This document shows positions 24,770 to 37,396 of a stretch of 64,000 nt of DNA, piece by piece. The notes below the pieces were generated by a model. The model did no database searches and was not told the DNA's origin. It worked only from the letters and a program-made list of their open reading frames with translations. Each line of letters begins with the position of its first letter. The stretch's first letter is position 1. Source of the stretch: Glycine soja (lineage: Eukaryota > Streptophyta > Magnoliopsida > Fabales > Fabaceae); NCBI RefSeq assembly GCF_004193775.1, contig NC_041019.1, positions 52,675,928 through 52,739,927 on the forward strand, given 5' to 3'. The translations under genes were made by a program, and so were the position numbers.

Positions 24770-27700
24770 CTTCATCACCACCTAATCAAGCATATAAAAA
24801 AAATTACAAGCTTATTCTAATAATGATAACTGAGAAAGAATGGATAAAATTTCTCCCAAGAGAAATAGCTCATAAAATCCTTACAACTCAATTTCATTAT
24901 ATACCACATGAATCCTGTAAGATTTTTTAAAATATCCTTTTAGTCCACTTTGGGATCATGAAGTTCTTCATGATCGAAGGGGTGGAGAACTCGGTAATAA
25001 CATAAAGAGATTAAAAAAATTAGAGTAGAAGTGAAATGAAATAAAACCAATTCCTATACACAACTTCAGCAGCGACGACCAAACTTGAAAACGTTGTCCA
25101 ATTATGCCTCCAGGAACAGGCTACTTCTCCAATTACTCACCCACAACTCCAATGCGCCTAGGTTTGGTAGTAGTACATGTTTGAAGAGGGACATGAGATT
25201 TTGATAGTAGAAATTTTCATGGAAAGAATCCAAGTAAAAATCTCACTGGAGAAGATTTATTTATGAATGAACAGAATGTATCGGTGTTGTTGTAAACAAC
25301 TTAAAGTACAATTTTATTACGTATTTTAAATAAAGTTAACCAAAATAAATTTTCATCTATTTTGAACTTCACCTCTCCTAAAATGTCACTGATGAAATTA
25401 GTATAGTACTTTAATCCACGAATAAATGTAAAAAAAAAAAAAAGTCTTTTAATGCAAATGGTAATGACAATATCATACGTACAATTAATTAGAGATTTTT
25501 TTATATTGATTAATTGATATACAAATTAGATTTAGTTACTTCTTCTATTAAAACTCAAATTAAACAATATTTATAATATAAAACTGTTACATTTTTTATT
25601 TGAATCTTAAAAATTTAAAACTGAGGGAGAATAAATAGAAAAATATATTAATCTTGAAACAAATTTAAGCTCTAGCGAATATTATAATATTTAACAATTT
25701 TTTTGATCTTTTTTAAATATTCAGGGAATATAAAAAAAATAAAATCCACATATTCCATTAAATATATTAATTTACTTCAAAAGATTATATTATCATTTAA
25801 ATAGATAGATTGTTTTATTTTGATAATAGTTATAATTATTGTTATTGATTAAAATGATTTTTAAAATTAAAATTATTCAAGCCAAATTATAAAAAGTACA
25901 TTAAATAAAATAGTCATTTTATATATTAAAAAATATTAAAGTACATAATTATTAAATTTTAATCATCAATTTCATAATCAATAAAAAGCATATATTATAT
26001 TAAATGAAACTTTGAATATAATATTCACCTTAACACCCCTTTTTATGTTCCCATTCCACCAACCCTTATAGTTGACCAAATCATGGACTTCTGCGTGCTT
26101 CTCAATGTGTCATGTGACAGGGAAAAGAAAACAATATGTATGAGAAAAATACAAACATCGGCACTTAGCTCAAGGAAAAAAAGAATACTACAGTAGCAAA
26201 GGAAAGAAAAAGACACCACCCATTAATTAGGGAAGGGACTAGATGCTTTGTTTATAAAATCAATTAAATTTCAGTGTCAATAATAGTCAACACTATTTTT
26301 TGAAAACGATATTCACTTCTTCCAACACGATACTGCTTAAAATACGATGAGATTTTTCTAACTCTTTTCAAGTTCTAACCATCATATGATATCAAAGATG
26401 CCTTGGGTCAATTGCAACTTAATTGCAGGGAAAAACTTTAGGGATTTGCTTCTCATCACTAAAAAAATAGATTTTTTTTTCTGTGTTGCATGAATTTGAA
26501 GTAGGATACATACCAAAAAAGTCATCAGCAAATTCTGCATTTAGCATTTTAGTATATTCTATTTAATTTGAATAAACATTAAAAAAAAAGATTGAATAAA
26601 CATTTTGATCCAACCCTTATTACATAGAGTTTATATCATAAGTTGATGACATGATTATTGAGATAAATTAAAAAAAAATACTTAATTTGACAATTTTATA
26701 AAAAAATCATATATCACTTTTCTAAAATCAAATAAATTCTTCTAAATGTTCCCTCAGTACATTACATTAAGCCAAATGGATTGTGACATCATATAATTAT
26801 GATAGTTAAACATGACTTTTTAATCATTTTGAGGTATGACATACTCATTCTCACGAAAGCCAGAATTAATTTTAGGCAGGTGGGAGAATATTCAATATAA
26901 CCACTTTTCGTTTTGGCTGGATAATCATTTATATGATAATGCAAAGCCAGAGCAATGCTTAAAGATTCATGTTCAGTTCAAATTAAGCAGATTGTAACCC
27001 CCAGTTAAGCATAGGAAAAATATAATTGGACATTCAAAAGTATTTGTACCTAGAAAAAATAGGAAGAGAGGACATATAAGTAATTGATTGATATGATGTG
27101 ATAAAATAAAAAATAAAAAAAGAGAGAAATATATTAATAAAGTATTTATATTTTTGAGGTATCTAAAAATTATGATGCTTATCCTATTTTTGATACCACA
27201 AATTGTAAAAGAAAAGAATAAAGGAAGATAGAAAATTGCTCAATATTGATTTATTCCCTTGTTTGGGAGCTTCTACACACAAGGAAAAGAAAAAAGTACA
27301 TGTGTTTTTAGGTTTCTTTGATTTTTTTTTCCTTTTTTGATTAGGTTTCGTTGGATTTGAAAGCAAGAGAGGAAAAAAAGAGCTTATTTTTAGTCTAAAA
27401 AGATAAAAATGTCCTTAGTTTTATTATATCTTATTTTTATTGAAGGAATTTATGTGATTTTATATAATTTTTTTTCCTTTATTTTTAACACTACTAAACA
27501 AGATTATTTTTTTATCTCTTCACCTCTCATTTTCTCTTTAACCAACAACTTAAAAAGTATCTTACTTTCCATCTTTTTTTTTTCATTTTTTCTTTCATTT
27601 TCTTTCTTCTTACCTTTTTTTACTCAATTATCAATTTAGTCCCAGATTATTTTTAAAATTTAATTTAATTCTTAATTTTTTTTAAAACACATCACTTTAA

Positions 27701-30609
27701 CCATTTTTATCTAATTAAGCTAACGTTGTTAGCATTATGAATTTCGATTATTTTAAAATAATAACGATTAAAGATTGTGACTATATTTATTATTATTTTT
27801 AAAATAATGACCACTAAAAGTCACTTTATGATTATTTTTAAAATTTCACGTTGCTGATAGTGCTAAATTACCCTTGCACTTCTCATATTCTCTCTTCAAT
27901 AAGCTCCAATTACATAATGGAAGAAGCACCCCATCATCTCAACGGAATAACCCCTACTCAAGACCCCAACACCACCGTCTCCGACCACCACCCCAAGAAA
28001 AAGTGCCACTAAACTTGCACCATTTATAAATTTTCACACACACAAAAAAAAAAGAGTATAATTTTCACATCACAAGTAGTTAGCAACGTATGAATACATG
28101 ACCCGAATATATTATGGTTTAATCCCACCTTGTTCTCAACTTCATGAACAAGCAGCAGCTTAACTTGTTGGAGATCCTATGAATAAAAGGGATTGTACTT
28201 CAATTCTATCCAATGCAACTAGCATAAATAGTTGTTGGCCAATTTCACAATAGTTGTTCCATGATCCAAGTAATCATACTTGCTCTTTTCCTTTTTTCTT
28301 CTTGAAGGAAGGGAAAAGTACTATTGAGTCTTTTTTTTTTTAAATAAAGGAAAGTACTTCTGTTTAAACTTTAGTACTGAAAATCAGATTCATGAAAGTA
28401 CATACAAATATTAAATAAAATAAATATCTGATATTAGAAGGTAACATCATTAACATGCCCATAAAGAAAGAACTGTATTTCACAGTGAAAGATGATAGAT
28501 GGGGCCACTGGAAGCCAAAAGAATGACATATTATTATTTTTGGCCTTGTAAAGAACTTTGGAGTTTGGAGTTTGGAGTTTGGAATTGATGTTTCGGATGG
28601 TTTCTCCTTGTCACAGGCACAACATTAAATATAGGGAAAGAGGAAAATTCTATTTTTTCCCTAGATAGAAAAGTGTTTAATATGATGTTAATTACTTTTA
28701 AAAAAATATTTATAGTATCTCTATAACAACTTGTTTAGTTGAGGGGAGGGAGGGGAAATTTGAGCCGTATGACAAAGACCCTGCTGACTTTTATAAAAAA
28801 TATTTAAAACAGAATAAAGATTACTTTAAAATTTATACCTTTACTGATTTTTAATTACTTTACAGTACAACAAATTTTACAATGACAGTATATGAAAACT
28901 AAATTAATCTAAAATATTGACCTTCAATATTCAAAATATCTCTGATATTTATTGTTCTTACTAGAGAGGCGGAAGAACATCTAATGATAAGAACAAATAA
29001 AAAAGGCAAATAAAAAGTGAAAAGAACGACAACCAATAGAGTAAATGGTGTGAGATAATGATAATAGATAAACGTAATAGGATTAGGATCAAGGGCAAAG
29101 AAAAGAACAAAATGGGGTTAGAGTCCAAACTTCAAATACAAGAATGTTTTTGATTGAGAATAGAATATGACATTTAAAAACATCTACAAAAGTATAGGAG
29201 GATATGCTTGGTTTGGTTCAACCTTCATTGAATTTGAGTTATTGAACTTTTATGAACCAAATACCTTCTGTTTCACACAATTAAATTTAAATCGATTTGA
29301 TGACACGAACTTCTTTTTTTTGGATTGGATCAGTTTGGGTCCATTAACTTCATGGGCTGGCTTAAATCTTACCCTCCCCTAATGCATAATTATGGTGCAA
29401 GTAGTGCAGCTATATTTATGAAAGAGTAACAAAAATTAAATTATAAAATTAGAGTAGTAATGAAATACAGTTTTACTGGTTAGTTCCCTAGAGACAAAGA
29501 TTAAAAATTTGTATTTAATTATCATTAAATTATTTTTATATAATATTACCTATTAATGATTATTTGTGTCCGAAATACATCTGGAATCTTCTCCATACAT
29601 CAATGCATTTTCCAAAATTGACATGTTAGTTACTTATGAAAAATCTAGGGAACTAGTCAACTTAGGTCCCTTGGACAGGTTATACTGGTAGAGACAGAAT
29701 AAACGTTAGCCAATAATTCAATGCAAATTTGGTGCACACTTCAATGGATCCATTATTATCATGGCCATGAAAATGAGGTGCCCACTAACTTGTCCTTTTG
29801 CTGAGAAAGAGAGAAAGTTAATCCATATTTCTATATGGTCCAATTTCAGCAATGAATTGACATGGATATTAATACATGAAATTGAGTACCTATAGGCTAT
29901 AGAGAAGGAGAAAATATCCAATGTATCATTTCGAACTATATTTTTCAGTTCTTTATGCTTTGGAGCAAATTAGTGACAACAGGTAGTACTTCATGTCATC
30001 AAAAACTTCATGACCTGATAAGGAAGGCAAGTTAAGAAGCCCATAAACGTCTCAAAGAGGTGTTGCATTTTTTTTCTCAAAAATAGTTTAAGGCATAGAT
30101 ATTTTGGGACAGAACTACAGAAGAACCGAAGAAGTATTGATTAATTATTCATTTTCGTTAGAACTATTTTAGAAATTATTATATAAAAAAGCACTACCAA
30201 AGCAAGGGATGCTTTAAAATTGTAAAAATATAAGGACAAAAAGATTATTCATAATGTGTAACCACCAAAGTTGCATATGTAACATAGTATGTTTGGCTAC
30301 ACATCTTATAAGTGTGAGTTTTACCTTTAAGGAAAAGCTAATAATTATAGCTTTTATGTCATAAAGTGGTTTTTTTTAACGGGTTTTCAAACATGATGCG
30401 AGAGAATAAGATTTCTTCATATATATCTGACCTTTGCTTATTGGCTGGTTTATTTACTACTATTTTCAAGTAGTTTTCTCTGAATTTATAATGAACATTC
30501 TTTTCATGAGATCGAAAACATGAAACCCAACAGTAACATGAGAATGTACAATTCAAAAGAAAATTAACTTTACATGCAATACCAATGACAATCTCGAAAT
30601 ATGGTGCTT

Positions 30610-30895
30610 AATTTAAGGGAAAAATATATTTTTAGTTTTTCAATTTTTAGTTATTAAATGTGGTTTAAGTCTTTATATTTTCATATTCATGAATTTGGTT
30701 CTCAAATTTTAAATAACATGTGAATTTAGTCCCTTCTTTTTAAGAATTTTTCATGTTTTTTAAAGTTGAGAAAGACTAAATTTACATATATTTTTAATGT
30801 TTGAGACCAAATTCACCACTATAAAGTACAGGAACTTTGATCATGGTTGATAAAAAATATAAGAACTAAAATTACAAATTAAACACATTTTTTAT
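30610..30895. repeat. MITE-like foldback
   Basis: The left half (gaatttggttctcaaattt, then gaatttagtccc) is mirrored in the right half (agactaaatttac, then tgagaccaaattcac) as an imperfect inverted repeat around about 30755. It is non-coding. Phrases of this kind recur in the window, for example at about 886-1000, 55395-55490 and 63830-63950, so it is probably one of a dispersed family. Confidence 0.5.
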
Positions 30896-32511
30896 TTAAT
30901 TAAATATCAATTCCTAGTAAGTTCATCTTCAACAACTAATTAGACTTCATAAGCTTCAATTTTTTCAAAAATCATTTCTTCAACTTATTGCGTAACACAT
31001 TAAGCTTGAGAAGTATGCCTAAATGCAGTGAATCCAAATTAAATTCTTATCTAGCTAGTGAAGTGAGTGACCATCCATCTATTAATAAGATTTAATCATT
31101 TTCAAATTGAACTGTACGTCCAACTGAACAATCCTCTATGTCTTTTAAGTTTGGTGTTTCTGGAATTGTATTGCTTGTCTTTCAGGTTTGCACGCACTTG
31201 GAGAAATTGTGAATTGTTTACCTGAGAATCATATCATATATGACAGATTGAATAATAGATTTTGTGTCAAGCACAACCTTTCAGTCTAATATCAATAGAC
31301 ATCAAGTATGGTACGAGTTTGTGTAAGTATGCAATTTGCCGATTTTAACATTATTTTTACAAGACTTATTTTAAAGAGAACTTAAAATGTGGTATGCGGT
31401 ACAACGAATTTGATGTACTGGATAAATAATTATTCGAAGAATTTTATAACTATGAGAAAGATTAACGTTTTCATACAAATACACTTTTCTTTCAATGAAG
31501 TGACTTTGTTTCATAACATCTTTTCTCACACACCCTTTCTCTATGTGTTATCTTCTCCACTAATTTTCTTTTCTACTTGTCACCAATTATAATAAATAAA
31601 TAAATTTTGTTGAAAGTTAAAACAAAAATAACTTTTAATGCATTCATTCAAAATAAATTTCATCTAATAAAATATATTTTTTGTATTTTACATTTAAATT
31701 ACCTAAATCTTAATAATAAAAATTTAATTTTCATTATACATTAAATACACTTTATCTTTTAGCTTACAACTTTACAAAAATATATACTTAGAAGTTCTTG
31801 TTATGTCCCATCAGATCACACGTTATAAAGTTCACTTGAGTCTTGGCTAATACACCAAACTTTAAAAGTCTGCAACAGTAATGTTCTGGAACGTGAACAC
31901 AACTCTTGCAAATACAGGTGAGATTAGATTCTACACCTGATTCTATAGTTGAACTCTCCCAACAAGATCTCAGCATCATATACAAAAAGATCTCCGCAAG
32001 ACGAAACTTAATTTTTTAATTAAATTTGATACCCTAATTAACTTTTTGGGGGGGGAAAAATGGAGACATTACTAAGAAAAGTAGTGGACCCTCGACCTAC
32101 CTTAAAGCATTAGAAGTGAATATTTATGAGTAAGTATGGGAAACTACCTTAATTAGATTGTCCCTTTCTGATTTTTATACCTGGAAAGCGGCATCTGTGT
32201 AATAATTGGGTAGCTAGTTTCTATCATATCATGCCAGAATAAGAAAACCCAAAACTGAATGGAAATAAATTAAACATCATCACAATTTCAAAACCCAAAA
32301 GGGAACTTATTTGTGGGATTTTTCATTCTCCTCTAAAGAGAAAGATGAGATATATCAACATTGTAGCATATGCAATATCACCTTAATCAAATTTCTTCTA
32401 TGGTAAACCAACAGGTTAAGTTAATGGTGACTTGGGCAAATTTTACTTGCAATCTTTTTTTTTGGTCTTTAAATCAGGAAATTCCCACAAACATAATTGT
32501 AAGGAGGGGTG

Positions 32512-32950
32512 TGCAGGTTTGGATTGAACCGGATTGTATGTAAATCTGAATCAAATTGATTTTCTTTCGAATTAATTCAAGAAAAAATAAGTGCACTATT
32601 TTATAAAATCAATTCAATTAATCAAATTATTTATACAAAACTAGTTCAGTTTTGATTTTCATTTAAATATTTTTTATTTGAAAAATTAGTTTAAAAATAA
32701 GTTCAAAATTAGTTCAACTCTTAAAATCAATTTAAAATTGGTTTAAAACTAACTTTGTTCAGAATTAGTTTTTTAAACTCAGTTCACTTTTCAACTCATT
32801 TTTAAATGAATTTAACTATTTGAATATAAAATTGAACCAGTTAAAACAATTTAAAATCAATTCAATTCGATATTTTTACTAAACTAGTTTTTACATTTTC
32901 CTAATTATGAGACTAATCTAGTCCCTTGAACCAACACGCATTGATACTGA
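32512..32950 (+). repeat. dispersed AT-rich repeat, copy 1
   Basis: The stretch includes gaatcaaattgattttct, then aattcaagaaaaaata, then aaaatcaattcaattaatca. The same order appears in reverse complement at 47818-48000. It is non-coding and many short direct repeats of attagttcaa follow. This is probably an old non-autonomous element. Confidence 0.45.
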
Positions 32951-34643
32951 TAAGGTAAAATTCTCTCCAAAATTCTCTCCACGATGATAATTATATGATA
33001 TGATACATATATCCGGCCAAAATGGCCAGAAACTCTAAAGTGTTTTACATGCTTCACCTATAATGCTTGACTAGCTAAAGCCTAAATGTAATAAAGGGGA
33101 CATTTTAATGTGAAACATTAGTTACTTAAGGTAATAAATTACCAAATAAACACGTGTCAGCATCAATTTGTCACTTGGAATTACTTGGTTGCCTAAACCT
33201 TTAGTTTATCTTTCTTCTATATTCTATCTTGCTTTACAAGATTTATTCACAGGACATAAATAAGCTAGAAAGAAAAAGGGGGTCTTCTTTATTCCGTCTT
33301 ACTATACGCAGCTAAACATTACCATTAGGAAGGGGAAACCAAACACCTTTTGTAGTGTGTGATGTAGGTTACTATTTAGCCAATGTGACTCATTGCCAAG
33401 ATATCAACCTTTATCAATATATTATGTTCATGCAAGGAAGCAAAAAACGAGTACCAAAAATCCAATTGAAGTACTAAACAAACATCAAATCAAGGTAAAA
33501 ACTAAAAAGAGAACACGCATCATCACGTAAACAATCGAAACCTTAAAAAATTAAGCAAGTTTCCACTTCATTTCTGTTTCATCTCAATTATTATACTATT
33601 CAGCCTTTTTGGGATGTGGTGAATATTTCCTAATGCAATCAATTTATTTCCATGAAAAACAACACACCCATGTGACAATATTAACTTCACACATCATATC
33701 CTTTAAGGTAAACAAGAAGAACTGAATCACAAAAACATGGCAAAAACTTAGTTCCTTGTAATTAAATAGTTTTTTTGCAATTGAAGCCAACTTTAATTTG
33801 CAGGATATTCACTTAAAAAAATTGCAAGATATTAAATTATAAAAAATCATACATGAGGAATTATAAGACACCAGTCAAGTAACAAAATTATAAAATTATT
33901 TTAACCGGAAGAGCACACACACTTGATTTTTGGTTGTGAAAATATATGTTGAGTTTTAAAGAAATACTGTGAATGGGAAAGCATGGGGTTTGTGATTTTT
34001 TCCCTTTTTGTAGAGCTTTTGATGGTCGGAGCAGGAGAATTTAAGGGTTTATTCAATGCTCTATGTGCTCCAAGTTGAAGGTCCTTTCAACCCCCTTCTT
34101 TGATTATATGATAGCTGCTTGCTTAGGTGTGAACATTTGACTGTGTTGTTTTAAAAGCTCCTTTTGAGTGTTTGTGATTATGCTTGTCACTATTTAATTT
34201 AATGCACGAGCCACTTTTTTCTGGGACAAGAAAGTGCCAACCACTAATTTCTACATGTATAAGCACCACTTGATTTTTTGTTTTAAGGTACAGAACATCC
34301 AAGCTAGCCAACAAAAAAAAAAGACCAAGCAATTGGCCCAATTCTTCAATGCCAAAAAATGTAATGCACTTTTGCTTGGGTGTTTTGTGCGTGCTTTGTC
34401 CAATTTTTTCACGTCCTAATATAAATTTAAGTGGAATCTATAAGGAGCTGCTTCTATTTGATGTGAGTAATGCATCACAAAATGTAAATCAACTAGCTTG
34501 TAGAAAAATAACGTGGTTTAGCTTTAGAGGTTTCTGGACATAGGAAGGTGGCTGTAGGCTTGAGGGTTGCAAATATGGTTCTAGGGTGGCTCGGTTGCAA
34601 AACCAGTCATGAGAAAAAAGGAGAAATATATGAGACTTTCTAT

Positions 34644-34963
34644 AAAGTGTATTTGGTAATGTACTTTAATAGTTTTGTTTGACTAGTTTATAAGTTATTA
34701 AAGTAGCAATGTTTTGTAACTCAATTACTAATACACACTAAGTTTGTAGAAAATGATTTGAATTTGTTTCCCAATAATACATTATTGGAAAAGTATAAAA
34801 AAAACTTTTAAATGTGATTAAATTGCTTATAATTAGTTTCATACTCAACCCAAAGAGCCAAATTTTGTAAAATTACCTTGGGCTTTCACCATGAAGCTAA
34901 AAATCCTAACTATGCTGATTAAATAAATGTAAATTACTAAAGGATATTATCAAACACACTTTT
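34644..34963. mobile_element. MITE-like element, ~320 bp
   Basis: The left end aaagtgtatttggtaatgta is matched by the right end (tattatcaaacacacttt) as an imperfect terminal inverted repeat. Subterminal ctttaatag and ctaaagga are also partly complementary. No coding capacity. Confidence 0.5.
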
Positions 34964-35572
34964 ACGCTCTATCATTAAAAACACAACTTATAATTTTAAA
35001 GAGTTTTTGATTTAAAATTATCAAACAATTTTTTACTTTATTTTTTAAGATTTTATCTTAGACAATAAGTTTAAGATAATTCTAGTTAAAATATATTTTT
35101 AATCTTTGTAAAATTAATAAAGATTGGACTTAATTTCTATAAAAAAAATTGTCTATTTTTTGTTTTCCTAAAATTAAAATGTATCATTGTTTATCTCAAA
35201 ATAAGATTTGGTTATATCCAACTTATAATTTTTAATTTAAATTATAAAATTATATTTTTGGGATTAAAAACTAAAATTATAAAATTTAGATCTCCAGGGG
35301 ACCTTCCCATGGATCCCAGATGGATATTTATGCCAAACACAACACTCAAATACTATGAACTTTTTTCTCTCTCTCTATATTGCATTGGAGTAATGGGGCT
35401 AGAAGTGTCGGTTGGGAGGCAGAAGGAAATGATGACTAGTGAGGCTCATGTGAGGCACCTTCTTTTTTGCAAACTTAAAAAAATGTGTGGGCTAATTTGA
35501 AAGGGAATTTTTTTATTTATTTAAATTATTGTTGGTTTGAGTTTGATTTGAATTGGTTCTGTGTTGGAGGAT

Positions 35573-35830
35573 TTGAACCAAAGGTCAAAGACCAAGGTTT
35601 CTGTGGTTGGAACTGCAACTTTAAGTCTAGTTGAATTTGCATTTGTGGTTGATCAAAAGGATTTTACAAGATTGGCTTGATGATTTTGAAAAGGCTGATT
35701 TGGATGAGGTGAAGGAGGATTTTAGTGTGAGGAAATCACTTAGTTATGGGAAACTGGTCTATGCAAATGCTGGGGGAGTGTATTTTGATTCATGTGGCCT
35801 AGGATCAGGTGAAGGAGGATTTCAGTATGA
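35573..35830 (+). pseudogene. fragment of an EEIG1/EHBP1 (NT-C2) domain protein gene
   Basis: Frame 35573-35680 reads SKTKVSVVGTATLSLVEFAF, then VVDQKDF, which resembles the end of the N-terminal C2-like (NT-C2) domain of plant EEIG1/EHBP1-type proteins. It stops at TGA 35678-35680. In another frame the next segment reads DLDEVKEDFSVRKSLSYGK, then LVYANAGG, which resembles a central region of the same proteins that normally lies far downstream. The two pieces therefore abut with the intervening coding sequence missing and a frame change. No start codon, promoter or remaining exons are visible. Identification is from memory of the family and moderately sure. Confidence 0.6.
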
Positions 35831-37147
35831 ATGCTTTTTTTTTATTTTGTTTTTGTTGCAATCTGGGATGATTATTATATTTTAAAATTTAAATTAAAAA
35901 AAATATCACATAAGTTCAAAGTCATTCAATCATTATTCTAAGTAAAAAAGTAACACATTATAATTTTACAAAGAATAAAAAATAAACCATTTTTTTTTTG
36001 TAGAAACTATAAATCTGAACTTCAATAATTTTACCCAAACTAAAAACATATTTTAGTTTTAAAAGAAACATAACCGAACAAGTTCAGCTAGCCATACCAT
36101 ACATACGTGTTGTTTTTGCTCCACACATGGTGATAACAAAGTCGAAGCAACTTGTAGGCTTAGGCTTTAATGGGATAGTTTGGGCTTTACTCTTCTACTT
36201 GGGCTGGGGTTTTGTTCGATTTCCTTTATTATTATTTTTTGGTACAAAGTTCAATTTCCTTTATTAACATTTACCCTTTTCTTTTTCTGTTTCTGTCTTT
36301 TCTTTATTTTACTTTTATGGACAAATATTTTTATGAATATGAAGAGAATATATTTCAGTTGGTTGAGAAAAATACACAAATATTATAAACTTATTAGTAA
36401 ATATATTCGATTTTCACAAATAAAAAATATTTTCTATAAGTATCAAAACTTAAGATAACAAATTAAGCTAGAATAATTATGCAGCACAGTGAATTTGAAA
36501 ATAAAATAAATTGTTGCTCATCCATTTATTCTAATCGGAATATTTTATTTTAAACAGTTTGATAAATTAAATTGAATTTTACATGAATGACAAAATAAAT
36601 AATGAACAAATGTATTTTTTATATTATTAAAAATAGATTATTTTCCCAACTATAAGCTGAACAAATCACCATTACACGCGAAAAGGAAGGAATCAAATTT
36701 AGTGCATTTACGCAAAATTCAACAGTTTGAATTTCTAATACATATTTTAAGTTTGATTTATAAGATAAAATATGATTTATTTTTATTTTTTTATAAGAAA
36801 TAAGAAAAGAAATAAAATGTCATAATTTAATCTCTCTTTACTAATAAAAATTAATAAATTAACAATTAATATTTATTGATAAAAAATAAATAATTTATCT
36901 TAATTTTATTGAAATATTGAAAGATTACAATTAAAGTCTCCGAACACAAAAATGGAGGGTATAAGGATATTTTTTCTTTAAAATTTTTAAAGAATAAAAC
37001 TTTTGAATAACTAAAACAAAAATTTATATTAAAAGCAATGTAATAAAAAATGTAAAAGCTTTAAACTAAATTACATTTTTTTTAAAATAGACTATCGGTT
37101 CTTATTTTTCTTCATTTGATTTCACTCCGTTAGGACCGTCACCGTTT
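35831..37147. other. intergenic region before the uL22m gene
   Basis: AT-rich sequence with no gene. The hydrophobic frame at 36180-36458 is T-rich low-complexity DNA, not convincing coding. The right end is the uL22m promoter. Confidence 0.45.
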
Positions 37148-37155
37148 AACCCTAA
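37148..37155. promoter_or_regulatory. telo-box (AACCCTAA) in the uL22m promoter
   Basis: AACCCTAA lies about 250 bp before the start codon, just upstream of a pyrimidine-rich leader (cttctcttctcttcttc). Telo-boxes are a known, over-represented element in plant ribosomal-protein gene promoters. The location fits the encoded product. Confidence 0.6.
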
Positions 37156-37396
37156 ATTTTGGCCTTTCTTCTCTTCTCTTCTTCTTTTTTCCCCGAAAAG
37201 CATTTCACAAGGAGAAGACACAGTGGATCGTGGTTTCACTTTATTTCAGGTACTCCCTTCTAAATCGCCATTTTTGCGAATTTCAATTGATCAGCATTTC
37301 CATGCACCATTTTTTTTCTCTGCTGAAACACAAGAACTAGTGCATTCATTTTCTCAATGGAGTAGCTAATAACTGTACTATTCCTACAGACCAAAC

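Larger units (their letters stand above)
23751..34640. other. long gene-poor AT-rich region
   Basis: Apart from the tandem duplication and the repeats listed separately, I see no gene. A 31-codon frame at 27917-28012 (MEEAPHHLNGITPTQ start) has better codon-like composition than its surroundings but ends abruptly. It could be a gene fragment, unidentified. A short run of ttggagt units occurs at about 28556-28583. Minus-strand frames at 29718-29921 and 31788-31985 have no recognisable domain. Confidence 0.4.
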
